From contig JBCBPV010000008.1 of assembly GCA_039820585.1 (NCBI GenBank), forward strand, positions 19,745-83,744: a stretch of DNA of 64,000 bases, given 5' to 3'. Position numbers and translations under genes: made by a program. Every line of letters starts with the position of its first letter. Within the stretch, counting starts at the first letter, position 1. The notes under the pieces were generated by a model. It made no database searches and had not been told where the DNA came from. It saw only the letters and a list, made by a program, of their open reading frames with translations. Shown in pieces: positions 1 to 9,606 of this stretch. This DNA is from JBCBGF01 sp039820585. Lineage in GTDB: Bacteria; Pseudomonadota; Alphaproteobacteria; Rhodobacterales; Rhodobacteraceae.

Positions 1-822
1 GATCACGTCGATGCCCACGAACACCTGCCCCTTCTCGCGCAAGAGCGGCCCGATCCGATCACAAATCTCACGGTCGCGATCGGTCAGGCCCACGGGCTCG
101 GGTCGTCCGCCCACATGCAGGTTTGATCGCGTCTCCCCCGCCGCGGGGATCCGGTTGATCGCGCCCACCGGCGCACCGTCCACGAGGATCACCCGCTTGT
201 CTCCTTTCGACACCGCGGGCAGGTATTGCTGCGCGATTAGGGGCTCGCGATTGATGGAGGCAAAAAGCTCATGCAGGCTGGTAATGTTGCGATCGTCCGG
301 GCCCAGCCGAAACACACCCGTCCCGCCATTGCCGTAAAGCGGTTTGAGGATGATGTCGCCATACCGCTCTTTGAAGGACTTCAGCGTCTCCAGATCGCGC
401 GCAATCATCGTGGGTGGCGTCAGATCGGGAAACTGCAGTACCAATAGTTTCTCGGGATAGTTCCGCACCCAGAACGGATCATTCACGACCAAAGTGCCAG
501 GCGCCAGATGATCCAGCAAATGCGTTGTGGTGATATACCCCATGTCGAACGGCGGATCCTGGCGCAGCCAGATCACGTCACAGGTGCTCAGATCGCGCGT
601 CTCTTCGGCCCCAAAGGTCACATGGTTCCCATGCTCCCGGCGCAGCTCAATCGGCCAACCCTTGGCCGTCAGCCGCCCGTCGTCATAGGCCAGCTTGTCA
701 GGCGTGTAGCAAAACAACCCATGACCCCGTGCCTGCGCCTCTTCCGCCAGGCGGAAAGAGCTGTCGGCATCAATATCGACGTCCTCAATCGGATCCATCT
801 GGAAAGCGACGGACAGGGACAT
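1..822 (-). CDS. gshB: Glutathione synthetase (3' end beyond window)
   Basis: ATP-dependent ligation of glycine to gamma-glutamylcysteine, the last step of cytosolic glutathione synthesis. 274 codons are visible, starting MSLSVAFQMDPIEDVDIDAD, which is the usual N-terminus of the family (substrate-binding domain with MDPIE). The ATP-grasp part is visible as DIILKPLYGNGGTGVFRL, followed by IAQQYLPA and KGDKRVILVDG; the gene then runs off the left edge, so the last part of the ATP-grasp domain is missing. It lies 67 bases downstream of yraN and rsmI on the same strand and could be co-transcribed with them. The glutathione reductase gene at 27.8 kb serves the same redox system. Confidence 0.95.
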   Translation of the reverse strand, partial: MSLSVAFQMDPIEDVDIDADSSFRLAEEAQARGHGLFCYTPDKLAYDDGRLTAKGWPIELRREHGNHVTFGAEETRDLSTCDVIWLRQDPPFDMGYITTTHLLDHLAPGTLVVNDPFWVRNYPEKLLVLQFPDLTPPTMIARDLETLKSFKERYGDIILKPLYGNGGTGVFRLGPDDRNITSLHELFASINREPLIAQQYLPAVSKGDKRVILVDGAPVGAINRIPAAGETRSNLHVGGRPEPVGLTDRDREICDRIGPLLREKGQVFVGIDVI

Positions 823-889
823 GGCGCAGGCTCCTTTGCGGCGTGCGCCCTAGATGGCGCAACTGCTGCGGAAGGACAATGCTGCGCCG

Positions 890-1243
890 TCACGCGGCCA
901 TCACGTTCTCAACGATGGAGACGGCGCCCAGCCCGTTGACCAGCGCCACATCGACGCGCGCCGCGCTGTCTGTGCCGTGTTCTTCCGTGCCAAGCCAGAT
1001 CTCAGCGGCCTGCAGGATCCGGCCAAGCTGGCGCTCGGAGAGCCGCCAAGCCGCCGTATCAAAATCCCGCGCGCGCTTCACCTCGACAAAGATCGTCTCG
1101 CCTGGCCCGTGCATGACAATGTCGATCTCACCGGCCTTGCTGCGCCATCGGCTGGCCGCCAACGCATAGCCGCGCCGCTGGTAGTCTTCGGCCACCGTGT
1201 CCTCGGCGGCCTTGCCAGCATGATAGGACGTGGCCCCGCTCAT
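890..1243 (-). CDS. YraN/UPF0102 family nuclease-fold protein
   Basis: 117 residues, the usual length of the UPF0102 (YraN) family, which has a restriction-endonuclease-like fold and no settled function. The family pattern is clear: GKAAEDTVAEDYQRRGY near the start, then KAGEIDIVM and FVEVKRARDF, which carry the acidic and lysine residues of the E-x-D...E-V-K nuclease-like core. The ATG overlaps the rsmI stop by four bases (ATGA), so it is translationally coupled to rsmI, a very common pairing in bacteria. Confidence 0.9.
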   Translation of the reverse strand: MSGATSYHAGKAAEDTVAEDYQRRGYALAASRWRSKAGEIDIVMHGPGETIFVEVKRARDFDTAAWRLSERQLGRILQAAEIWLGTEEHGTDSAARVDVALVNGLGAVSIVENVMAA

Positions 1244-2097
1244 GACGGTTTGCCCAGTTTCAATGCCGCCTGATACACATCCCGCCTCGGCAAATCCAAT
1301 GCCTCAGCGACCCCCTGCACCGCATCTTTCAGGGATTGGGTTTCCAACGCAATCCGCAACGCAGCGTCGCGATCCGCATCCGTGGCCCCCTGCCGCCCGC
1401 GATCAATCACAAGCACAATCTCACCTTTGGGTGTCTGATCGGCAAATTCGGTCGCAAGCTGCATCAGTGTTCCGCGCTTTACTGTTTCAAACTTCTTCGT
1501 CAGTTCCCGACACACCGCCGCCTGCCGTTCCCCCCCAAGCACTGACACACAAGATCTAAGCATTCGTAAAAGCCGCTTGGGCGCCTCAAAAAACACCAAT
1601 GTCGCTGGCACCCCCGCAAGCTCACGCAGCACCCGCGCCCGCCCGGCCTCGTTTGTCGGCGCAAAGCCTGCGAACAAAAATCGATCCGTCGGCAGGCCCG
1701 ACACCACCAGCGCCGCCAACAAAGCCGATGGCCCCGGCACCGCCTGAACTGCCAGACCTGCTGCAATCACCTCGCGCGCCAGCGCATATCCGGGATCAGC
1801 CACCAAAGGTGTGCCTGCGTCGGACGCATAGGCCACGCTGCGCCCCTCGGCGATGTGGCGCAACAAGGCCGGCCGCATCTGTGGCCCGTTGTGATCGTGA
1901 TAGGCCAGAAGGGGGCGTCCCCCCAAGGCGATCCCATGGATCTCCATCAATCGGCGTGTAGTGCGCGTGTCTTCCGCGGCGATCACATCGGCCCCCGCCA
2001 GAACATCAAGCGCACGCAGGGTGATATCGCGCGCCGCACCTATGGGCGTCGCCACCAGGTACAGTCCTGCCTCAAGCGTGTTGTCGGCGCGCATCAC
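1240..2097 (-). CDS. rsmI: 16S rRNA (cytidine(1402)-2'-O)-methyltransferase
   Basis: 285 residues, normal for RsmI, an S-adenosylmethionine-dependent enzyme that 2'-O-methylates C1402 in the decoding centre of 16S rRNA. The tetrapyrrole-methylase fold is recognised from LYLVATPIGAARDITLRAL near residue 13, AAEDTRTTRRLMEIHGI near residue 40, YASDAGTPLVADPGY near residue 91 and AVPGPSALLAALVVSGLPTD. The divergent gene upstream encodes the LppC-type lipoprotein, an arrangement often seen in alphaproteobacteria. The 88 bases between the two start codons must hold both promoters. Confidence 0.95.
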   Translation of the reverse strand: MMRADNTLEAGLYLVATPIGAARDITLRALDVLAGADVIAAEDTRTTRRLMEIHGIALGGRPLLAYHDHNGPQMRPALLRHIAEGRSVAYASDAGTPLVADPGYALAREVIAAGLAVQAVPGPSALLAALVVSGLPTDRFLFAGFAPTNEAGRARVLRELAGVPATLVFFEAPKRLLRMLRSCVSVLGGERQAAVCRELTKKFETVKRGTLMQLATEFADQTPKGEIVLVIDRGRQGATDADRDAALRIALETQSLKDAVQGVAEALDLPRRDVYQAALKLGKPS

Positions 2098-2184
2098 GCG
2101 GTCCTCGTGCAGCGCCGCGATTTACACCGGGCGGTGTTGGGCCTAGGTTTGCGCCCAGGTTCGCGCAAACTGGTAAGGTTGGTC

Positions 2185-3348
2185 ATGCTCTCTGTTTTCC
2201 GTCTCGCCCGCAAGGGGCGTGCTGCTGCGGTGGCGCTTCTGGCGCTGATCGGCCTTGCGGCGTGTGATCCCCTGACGCCGGGGGTATCGCTGAACAATCG
2301 CGATGCGGTGCCCGTGGCGCTGCTCGTGCCCACCAGCGCGCCCGATGGTGGTGCGGCCCTCGCGCAAAGCTTTGAAAATGCGGCACGATTGGCGATGGCT
2401 GATCTGACTGGCACGGCCATTGACCTGCGGATCTATGACACGTTCGGCCAGCCTGCGGGTGCCACCAATGCCACCAACCGGGCGATTGCAGACGGGGCGC
2501 AGATCATCGTTGGCCCACTGTTCGCCGAATCCGCCAATGCCGCGGGCGTTGCCGCGGCCTCGCGCGGGGTGAACGTGTTGTCGTTCTCCAACAACCCCGC
2601 CATCGCAGGTGGCAATGTGTTCATCCTGGGCCGCACATTTCAAAACACTGCCGACCGCCTGACCCGGTTTGCCGCGTTCCAGGGGCGCAGCAACATCATG
2701 ATCGTGAACGCGCAGAACCAGGCCGAGCAGGCCGGGCGCGACGCCATTGCCCGCGCGATTGCCGCCAACGGGCTGCGGCTGGCGGCAAACCCCACTTTTC
2801 CGCTGACGCAGCAAGGTGTGATAGAAGCAATCCCGGCAATTGCCGATGTGGCCGAGGCCAGCGGGGCAGACACGATCTTCATGACCTCGGGCAACGACGG
2901 CGCCGTGCCCTTCCTGGCGGAGCTTCTTCCCGAAAACGGCGTGGATCCCGCAGAAGTACAGTTCATTGGGCTGCAACGGCTGGATATCCCGTCGGGCGCG
3001 TTGGCGCTGGACGGCCTGCAAGGCGCGTGGTTTGCGGTGCCTGACCCTGGGCTCGATGCCCAGTTTCGCGCGCGCTATCAGGCCGCCTTTGGCGCCGTCC
3101 CCCATCCGCTGGCGAGCCTCGCTTATGACGGGATCGCCGCGGTCGGCGCGCTTGCCGCCACGGGCCAGCCGAACGCGCTTTCGGCGCAGGCGCTGACACG
3201 GCCTTCGGGCTTTGCCGGTGTAGGGGGCGTGTTTCGCTTACTTCCCAATGGCACCAACGAGCGTGGGCTTGCCATCGCCCAGGTTCAGGACAAACAGGTA
3301 GTCTTTATTGACCCCGCCCCAAGAAGCTTTGGCGCTCCGGGCTTCTGA
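2185..3348 (+). CDS. LppC/LpoA-type penicillin-binding protein activator lipoprotein
   Basis: 387 residues if started at the ATG at 2185; the frame is open further upstream but only this start gives a lipoprotein signal: a basic N-terminus, a hydrophobic run and the lipobox LAAC with the modified cysteine at residue 27. The mature part has a type 1 periplasmic-binding-protein fold (VPVALLVPTS near residue 40, IIVGPLFAESANAAGVAAASRGVN, VLSFSNN). The LppC family includes E. coli LpoA, the outer-membrane activator of PBP1A, but alphaproteobacterial members lack its N-terminal TPR domain, so the PBP-activator role is inferred. The 3' end overlaps the likely glnD start. Confidence 0.85.
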   Translation: MLSVFRLARKGRAAAVALLALIGLAACDPLTPGVSLNNRDAVPVALLVPTSAPDGGAALAQSFENAARLAMADLTGTAIDLRIYDTFGQPAGATNATNRAIADGAQIIVGPLFAESANAAGVAAASRGVNVLSFSNNPAIAGGNVFILGRTFQNTADRLTRFAAFQGRSNIMIVNAQNQAEQAGRDAIARAIAANGLRLAANPTFPLTQQGVIEAIPAIADVAEASGADTIFMTSGNDGAVPFLAELLPENGVDPAEVQFIGLQRLDIPSGALALDGLQGAWFAVPDPGLDAQFRARYQAAFGAVPHPLASLAYDGIAAVGALAATGQPNALSAQALTRPSGFAGVGGVFRLLPNGTNERGLAIAQVQDKQVVFIDPAPRSFGAPGF

Positions 3349-6115
3349 GGCCCGCACCGCCCCCACCCTTGCCGACAGGTTGATCATCGCGCCCGAGGCG
3401 ATCTTCGATCGCGACCGGGTGTGGGCCGATCTGTCGCGCACCATCACCCGCGGCGACGCGGCCAAGGATGTGCGTGGCGCGGCCGTCACAACGCTGCGGG
3501 CCGCGCTGGACGACGGGCGCAAGGCGATTGCCACCGCCTTTGTCGACCATCCACGCGCATCGCGGGGAACGGTTGCGGGCTACGCCTACCTCACTGATTG
3601 CGTCGTCTCGACCGTGTTCCGCCTGATGACCGACCACCTGCACCCCAAACCGAATCCCACCGAGGGGGAGCGCATCGCACTATTGGCCGTGGGCGGCTAT
3701 GGCCGGGCCGAGATGGCGCCGCATTCCGATGTCGATCTGCTGTTTTTGACCCCCTACAAGATCACCGCCTGGGCGGAGAGCGTGATTGAATCAATGCTCT
3801 ACATCCTGTGGGACCTGCATCTGAAAGTCGGTCATGCCAGCCGCACGGTGAAAGACTGCCTGCGCCTCGCGCGTGAGGATTACACGATCCGCACAGCACT
3901 ATTGGAACACCGTTATATCGACGGGCACGCCCCCTTGGCGTCAGAGCTGACGCAGAAGCTCTGGACCAACCTATTCCAGGGCACCGCCCCCGCCTTTGTC
4001 GAGGCAAAGCTGGAAGAGCGGGCGGAACGGCACAAAAAACAGGGCGGCCAGCGCTATATGGTTGAGCCCAACGTGAAAGAGGGCAAAGGCGGATTGCGCG
4101 ATCTGCAGGCGCTGTTCTGGATCGCGAAATACGTCAACAACGTCGGCGACGCCGCCGATCTGGTTGAGATCGGGACATTCCAGCAAGACGAATACGACGA
4201 CTTTCAGAAGGCCGAAACGTTCCTGATGGCCGTGCGCTGTCACCTGCACCTGATTGCCGGGAGGGCGATGGATCAGCTGACCTTCGATCTGCAGGTCGAG
4301 GTGGCCGACCGCATGGGGTACACCGACCAGGGCGGACGCCGCGCGGTTGAGCATTTCATGCAGGAATATTTTCGCCATGCCACCAAGGTGGGCGAGCTGA
4401 CGCGTATTCTTCTAACAGCGCTTGAGGCGCGCCATGCCAAGAAAGCGCCCGCGCTGATGCGGATGCTGCGGCGGCGGCGCAAGGTGAAAGACGGCTATGC
4501 CATCGTTCACAACCGCATCACTTTCGCCGACGAGCGGGCGTTTCTGTCCGACAAGCTGAACCTGTTGCGCATCTTTGAAGAGGCGTTGCGCACAGGCTAT
4601 TTGCTGCACCCCGATGCGATGCGCCTGATCTCTGCCAATCTGGGCCAGTTCGACGACGATCTGCGCACCACGCCCGAAGCGCGGCGGATTTTCATCGACC
4701 TTCTGTTAAAGCACGGCAACCCCGAGCGGGCGCTGCGGCGCATGAACGAATTGGGCGTCTTGTCGGCCTTCATCCCCGAATTTGCGCCCATCGTGGCGAT
4801 GATGCAGTTCAACATGTATCACTCGTACACGGTGGACGAGCACACCATCCAATGCATCTCCACCCTGGCCCAGATTGAACGCGGTGAGCTGGTGGAAGAG
4901 CTGCCCGTGGTCAGCCGGATCCTGCGCGAAGGCGTGGATCGCCGCGTTCTGTATATCGCGCTTCTCCTCCACGACATCGGTAAGGGCCGGGATGAGGATC
5001 ACTCGGTTCTGGGCGCCCAAATCTCACGCAAGGTTCTGGCGCGGCTGGGCTTTCGCAAGGAAGATGCCGAAACGGTCGAGTGGCTGGTGCGCTATCACCT
5101 GTTGATGTCGGACATCGCGCAAAAGCGCGACCTGTCTGATCCGCGCACGGTGCGCTACTTCGCCAAGGCCGTGAAGACGCGCAAGCGGCTGGATCTTCTG
5201 ACGGTGCTCACGGTGTGCGATATCCGCGGCGTGGGGCCAAACACCTGGAACAACTGGAAGGCGCAACTGATCCGCACGCTCTACCGCGAGACGGCGAATG
5301 CGCTGGAAGGCGGGCTGGAAGACGTCAATCGTGAAAGCCGCCAGGACGAGGCGAAGCGCGCCCTGCGCGAGGCACTGCCCGACTGGCCCACCAAGGATCT
5401 GCGGATTGAGACCGCGCGCCACTACGGCCCCTACTGGCAAGGCCTGCCCACCTCGGCCCATGCGGTGCTGGCGCAGCTTTTGCGCGACGTCACCAATGGC
5501 GAGGTGCGCACAGACCTGTACCTGGACGAAGACCGTGACGCGACGCGGGCGTGTTTTGCGTTGCACGACCACCCCGGGATCTTTGCCCGATTGGCCGGCG
5601 CGCTGGCGCTGGTTGGCGCAAACGTCGTCGACGCGCGCACCTATACCTCGAAGGACGGCTATGCCACGGCGGTCTTCTGGGTTCAGGATGCCGATGGCAA
5701 ACCCTTTGCGTCCTCGCGCATGCCGCGGCTGCGCACCATGATCGAAAAGACCCTGAAGGGTGAGGTTGTGGCCCGCGATGCGTTCAAGGATCGCGACAAG
5801 ATGAAAAAGCGCGAACGCGCGTTCCGGGTGCCCACATCCATCACTTTTGACAACGAGGGATCGGATATCTACACGATCATCGAGGTGGATACACGCGACC
5901 GTCCCGGCCTTTTGTACGATCTGGCCCGCACGCTCGCCGCCTCGCACGCCTATGTGGCCAGCGCGGTGATCGCGACCTATGGCGAACAGGTGGTCGACAG
6001 CTTCTATGTCAAGGACATGTTCGGGCTGAAGTACCACTCGAAGGCCAAACAGAAATCGCTTGAGAAAAAGCTGCGCGCCGCGATTGAGCGCGGGGCGGAG
6101 CGGGCGCGCGACTGA
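3308..6115 (+). CDS. glnD: [Protein-PII] uridylyltransferase/uridylyl-removing enzyme
   Basis: Bifunctional nitrogen sensor that uridylylates PII proteins when glutamine is low and removes the group when it is high. Domain order is complete: nucleotidyltransferase (VGGYGRAEMAPHSDVDLLFL near residue 120), PII-uridylyltransferase helical domain, HD phosphohydrolase (LLHDIGKGRDEDHS near residue 555) and two C-terminal ACT domains (HDHPGIFARLAGAL and TRDRPGLLYDLARTL). No in-frame ATG exists near the N-terminus. I place the start at a TTG at 3308, preceded by an AGG-containing site, which overlaps the lipoprotein gene by 41 bases; a TTG at 3329 is the alternative. Its TGA overlaps the murJ ATG by one base. 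Confidence 0.93.
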   Translation: MTPPQEALALRASEARTAPTLADRLIIAPEAIFDRDRVWADLSRTITRGDAAKDVRGAAVTTLRAALDDGRKAIATAFVDHPRASRGTVAGYAYLTDCVVSTVFRLMTDHLHPKPNPTEGERIALLAVGGYGRAEMAPHSDVDLLFLTPYKITAWAESVIESMLYILWDLHLKVGHASRTVKDCLRLAREDYTIRTALLEHRYIDGHAPLASELTQKLWTNLFQGTAPAFVEAKLEERAERHKKQGGQRYMVEPNVKEGKGGLRDLQALFWIAKYVNNVGDAADLVEIGTFQQDEYDDFQKAETFLMAVRCHLHLIAGRAMDQLTFDLQVEVADRMGYTDQGGRRAVEHFMQEYFRHATKVGELTRILLTALEARHAKKAPALMRMLRRRRKVKDGYAIVHNRITFADERAFLSDKLNLLRIFEEALRTGYLLHPDAMRLISANLGQFDDDLRTTPEARRIFIDLLLKHGNPERALRRMNELGVLSAFIPEFAPIVAMMQFNMYHSYTVDEHTIQCISTLAQIERGELVEELPVVSRILREGVDRRVLYIALLLHDIGKGRDEDHSVLGAQISRKVLARLGFRKEDAETVEWLVRYHLLMSDIAQKRDLSDPRTVRYFAKAVKTRKRLDLLTVLTVCDIRGVGPNTWNNWKAQLIRTLYRETANALEGGLEDVNRESRQDEAKRALREALPDWPTKDLRIETARHYGPYWQGLPTSAHAVLAQLLRDVTNGEVRTDLYLDEDRDATRACFALHDHPGIFARLAGALALVGANVVDARTYTSKDGYATAVFWVQDADGKPFASSRMPRLRTMIEKTLKGEVVARDAFKDRDKMKKRERAFRVPTSITFDNEGSDIYTIIEVDTRDRPGLLYDLARTLAASHAYVASAVIATYGEQVVDSFYVKDMFGLKYHSKAKQKSLEKKLRAAIERGAERARD

Positions 6116-7653
6116 TGCGGCCGATCCGGCTGGTGTCGGCATTCTTCACCGTTGGCGCCTGGACGATGGCCAGCCGGGTGCTGGGCTTTGTCCGCGACAT
6201 TATGATCGCCGCATTCCTGGGCGCAGGGCCCGCGGCCGAGGCGTTTCTGATCGCCTTCTCGCTGCCCAACATGTTCCGCCGGTTCTTTGCCGAGGGCGCG
6301 TTCAACATGGCCTTCGTGCCGATGTTCTCCAAAAAACTGGAAGGCGACGAAGACCCGCAAGGCTTTGCGCAGGATGCCTTTGCGGGGCTGGCGGGCGTGT
6401 TGATCGTGGTGACGGTGATCGCGCTGCTGGCGATGCCCTGGCTGGTGATCGCAATGGCATCGGGCTTTGTCGGTGACGACCGGTTCGATCTGGCCGTCGA
6501 CTATGGCCGGATCGCATTTCCCTACATCCTCTTCATCTCGCTGGCCGCGCTGCTGTCAGGTGTTCTGAACGCCACGGGTCGGTTCATTGCCGCCGCCGCC
6601 GCGCCGGTTTTGCTGAACCTGCTCTTTGTCGGCGCGATGGTGCTGGCCGACGCAATGGGCTGGCCGATCGGCGATGCGCTGGCGATCACGGTGCCCATCG
6701 CGGGCTTGGCGCAACTGGGCCTCGTCTGGTGGGCCGCCTCGCGCGCGGGCTTCACCTTGCGCCCGGCCTGGCCGCGCTTGACGCCCGATATCAAGCGGTT
6801 GGCGATCATCGCCGCCCCCGCCGCGTTGGCAGGCGGCGTGGTGCAGGTGAACCTGCTGGTGGGTCGACAGGTGGCCAGCTTCTTTGATGGCGCGATTGTA
6901 TGGCTCAGCCTGGCGGACCGGCTCTACCAACTGCCGCTGGGCGTGGTGGGCATCGCGATCGGCGTGGTCCTTCTGCCTGACCTGTCGCGGCGACTGCGGG
7001 CAGAGGATACGATGGGCGGCCAATACGCCTTCAACCGCGCGGGCGAGATCGCACTGGCCCTGACCGTACCGGCCGCCGTGGCGCTGGCGGTGATCCCCTT
7101 GCCACTCGTCTCGGTCCTGTTTGAGCGCGGCGCCTTTACGGCCGCCGATGCTCAAGCCACGGCGCTGGCAGTTGCGGTTTACGGCCTGGGCCTGCCCGCC
7201 TTCGTTCTGCAAAAGGTGCTGCAACCTCTCTATTTCGCGCGCGAAGACACCAAGACGCCCTTCTACTACGCGCTGGCAGCACTCGCGGTGAACGCGGTGC
7301 TGGCCATCGGTTTGGCGCCAGTGATCGGCTACATCGCTGCGGCCTGGGGCACGACACTGGCCGGCTGGGCCATGGCTTTCCTTCTCTGGCGCGGCTCGCG
7401 CGACATGGGCGCGGCGGCTGAGTTGGATGCCCGGTTCACCGGCCGGGTGTGGCGCATCTTGGCCGCGTCCGCCGTCATGGGCGCGGCCCTTTGGATGTCG
7501 GGGCGGTTGGGTGCCGCAGCGTTCGAAGGTGGCCCCGAACGCTACCTCGCCCTCGCGGTTTTGGTCGGCGGCGGCGTTGTGGTCTATTTTGGCGTGGGCC
7601 AGATCCTTGGCGCCTTCCGGCTGTCGGAGTTGCGCGGTGCGCTCAAACGCTAG
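6115..7653 (+). CDS. murJ: Lipid II flippase MurJ
   Basis: 512 residues with about 14 hydrophobic segments, as expected for MurJ (MviN), which moves lipid II across the inner membrane for peptidoglycan synthesis. Typical N-terminus SAFFTVGAWTMASRVLGFVRD and the loop FSLPNMFRRFFAEGAFNMAFVPMF contain the conserved arginines of the transport cavity. It is translationally coupled to glnD (one-base overlap of TGA and ATG), an order conserved in Rhodobacteraceae. The 3' end overlaps the convergent rhomboid-fold gene by four bases. Confidence 0.96.
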   Translation: MRPIRLVSAFFTVGAWTMASRVLGFVRDIMIAAFLGAGPAAEAFLIAFSLPNMFRRFFAEGAFNMAFVPMFSKKLEGDEDPQGFAQDAFAGLAGVLIVVTVIALLAMPWLVIAMASGFVGDDRFDLAVDYGRIAFPYILFISLAALLSGVLNATGRFIAAAAAPVLLNLLFVGAMVLADAMGWPIGDALAITVPIAGLAQLGLVWWAASRAGFTLRPAWPRLTPDIKRLAIIAAPAALAGGVVQVNLLVGRQVASFFDGAIVWLSLADRLYQLPLGVVGIAIGVVLLPDLSRRLRAEDTMGGQYAFNRAGEIALALTVPAAVALAVIPLPLVSVLFERGAFTAADAQATALAVAVYGLGLPAFVLQKVLQPLYFAREDTKTPFYYALAALAVNAVLAIGLAPVIGYIAAAWGTTLAGWAMAFLLWRGSRDMGAAAELDARFTGRVWRILAASAVMGAALWMSGRLGAAAFEGGPERYLALAVLVGGGVVVYFGVGQILGAFRLSELRGALKR

Positions 7654-8336
7654 CGCTGGCGCAACCGTTCCAACGCGCGGGACAGACCGCCGGGGCTGAC
7701 CAAAGGCGAAACCGCGAAGCCCACGCAAAAGCCCGCAACCTCGGCGATCCAGTCCTGGCCGGTGCCGAAGAGCAGCCCAAAGATCAGCTGGATGAACAAC
7801 AACACGCCAATCAGGTAGAACGCCTGATGCTGCGGCCCGCCAATCGCACCGATCCGCACCCACATGATAAACGTGAACGCCCCGATCAGCCCGTAAACCG
7901 CCGGGTACCCACCGGCCAAAGGGGACGGATCATCGGTCACTAGGGCAAAGATCAACGCGCCCAGGATCGCCGAGGCAAAGAAAATCACGAACACCGCAAG
8001 GGAGCTGAACACCTCACCCACCATCTTGCCCAAGGCGAGCAGGAACACGAGGACCATGATCATATGGGTGAAGCCCACATGCACGAACGGATAGGTCACA
8101 AACCGCGCTACATGTTCCAGCGGCCATTGCCAGGCCTCGAGCATCAGGTCGAAAACCGGCCCGAAGAACGCGTATTCCTGCAGCGCCATCAACCGCCAGC
8201 CCACCCCCTCGGCGCCACCGACAAACCCCTGCGCACCCGCCGCCAGCACAAGCTCGGCCAGCACGATCGGCAGGGCCAGCAGGATCACTGCCGTGGGCAA
8301 CGGGTTTATCGGGGGGGCATTTGGATCACTGCTCAT
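7650..8336 (-). CDS. Rhomboid-family membrane protein, predicted catalytically inactive
   Basis: 228 residues with about six hydrophobic helices. Topology and the segments FVTYPFVHVGFTHMIMVLV and GGYPAVYGLIGAFTF match rhomboid TM2 and TM4. In active rhomboids TM4 carries GxSG, TM2 carries HxxxxHxxxN and TM6 carries a histidine. Here the serine position reads proline (GYPAVYGLIG), the TM2 asparagine position reads valine, and the TM6 histidine position reads glutamate (IAEVAGFCVGF). So the fold is present but the protease dyad is not; a scaffold or membrane-protein quality-control role, as in iRhoms and derlins, is possible but unproven. Convergent with murJ, divergent from trpS. Confidence 0.8.
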   Translation of the reverse strand: MSSDPNAPPINPLPTAVILLALPIVLAELVLAAGAQGFVGGAEGVGWRLMALQEYAFFGPVFDLMLEAWQWPLEHVARFVTYPFVHVGFTHMIMVLVFLLALGKMVGEVFSSLAVFVIFFASAILGALIFALVTDDPSPLAGGYPAVYGLIGAFTFIMWVRIGAIGGPQHQAFYLIGVLLFIQLIFGLLFGTGQDWIAEVAGFCVGFAVSPLVSPGGLSRALERLRQR

Positions 8337-8349
8337 CTTCGGGGCTTTC

Positions 8350-8378
8350 TTGACGGGCGCCTATGGCATGGGTAAGCG
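8350..8378 (+). promoter_or_regulatory. Candidate trpS promoter
   Basis: TTGACG at 8350-8355, a 17-base spacer, then TAAGCG at 8373-8378. The -35 is good and the -10 weak. It lies about 30 bases before the trpS start in the only non-coding stretch between trpS and the divergent rhomboid gene. Confidence 0.3.
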
Positions 8379-8411
8379 AGCCAAGCCCGGAAATCCACCA
8401 CGGAGAACACC

Positions 8412-9431
8412 ATGACCACGCCCGCGTTCACGCCACGCGTCTTTTCAGGCATCCAGCCCTCCGGCGGCCTGACGCTGGGGAACTACCTTGGCATGGTCAA
8501 GCGCGCTGTCGAGATGCAGAATAGCGGAACATATGAGACGCTCTATTGCATGGTCGATCTGCACGCGATCACCGTCTGGCAGGACCCGGGGGCCTTGTCG
8601 AAAAACACCCGCGAACTGGCGGCGTTCTTCATCGCAAGCGGGATGGATCCCGAACGGTCGATTATGTTCAACCAAAGCCAGGTGGCCGAGCACGCCCAGC
8701 TTGCGTGGATCTTCAACTGTGTCGCCCGCATGGGCTGGATGGGTCGGATGACCCAATGGAAAGACAAGGCGGGCAAGAACTCCGAAAATGCCTCCCTGGG
8801 CCTCTTTGCCTATCCGGCGCTTATGGCGGCGGATATCCTGCTCTATCACGCAACCCATGTGCCCGTCGGCGAAGATCAAAAGCAGCACTTGGAACTGACC
8901 CGTGACATCGCGACGAAGTTCAATAATGACTTCGGGGTAGAGTTCTTTCCCTTAACCGAACCGGTGATCGAAGGTGCAGCCACCCGCGTGATGAGCCTGC
9001 GGGACGGGTCCAAGAAAATGTCGAAGTCCGATCCATCAGATATGAGCCGGATCAACATGGGCGACGATGCCGACACGATTGCCAAAAAGGTCCGCAAGGC
9101 CAAAACCGATCCCGATCCTCTGCCCGACAGCTATGACGGGCTGGCCGACCGGCCCGAGGCGCGCAACCTCGTCAACCTCTACGCCGCTCTGTCCAACACC
9201 AGCCGCGAGGCGGTCATCACCGAGTTCGCGGGTCAGCAGTTCGGGGCCTTCAAGCCAAAGCTCGCGGAACTGGCCGTAGCGCAGATCGCCCCGATCTCGG
9301 CCGAGATGACGCGGCTGATGCAGGATACGGCCGAGATTGACCGCATCCTTGCTCGCGGCGCCGAGCGTGCGCGTGAATTGGCCGCCCCGATCCTGGCCCG
9401 CACCTATGAGATCGTCGGATTGGTGCGGTAA
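8412..9431 (+). CDS. trpS: Tryptophanyl-tRNA synthetase
   Basis: 339 residues, normal for class I TrpRS, which charges tRNA-Trp in the cytoplasm. The HIGH-type signature reads PSGGLTLGNYLG near residue 17 (TLGN in place of the usual HLGN) and the second signature reads GSKKMSKSDPSD near residue 200. Also visible are the tryptophan-pocket segment YCMVDLHAIT and VGEDQKQHLELTRDIA. The start ATG follows a GGAG site (ACGGAGAACACC). No second trpS-like gene is visible in this window. Confidence 0.96.
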   Translation: MTTPAFTPRVFSGIQPSGGLTLGNYLGMVKRAVEMQNSGTYETLYCMVDLHAITVWQDPGALSKNTRELAAFFIASGMDPERSIMFNQSQVAEHAQLAWIFNCVARMGWMGRMTQWKDKAGKNSENASLGLFAYPALMAADILLYHATHVPVGEDQKQHLELTRDIATKFNNDFGVEFFPLTEPVIEGAATRVMSLRDGSKKMSKSDPSDMSRINMGDDADTIAKKVRKAKTDPDPLPDSYDGLADRPEARNLVNLYAALSNTSREAVITEFAGQQFGAFKPKLAELAVAQIAPISAEMTRLMQDTAEIDRILARGAERARELAAPILARTYEIVGLVR

Positions 9432-9606
9432 CGCCGCACCCGTCACAAAAGGGAAACACCCCGCCGCTACGCTCTGGCCATGTCGCCATGGTGCGGCATG
9501 GCGCGCCGGGTATAGCCTCGTCCCCGCGATGGAGCCTATTCGGTCACCCCCGTTAGGTTCGGCCCGGCGTCACATGGGTGGGCCAGTGTTCCGCGCTTGT
9601 CCCCTT

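Noticed and set aside
1855..2184. N-terminal extension of the LppC-like protein
   Set aside because: It would run through rsmI and remove the lipoprotein signal from the N-terminus; the ATG at 2185 is far better.
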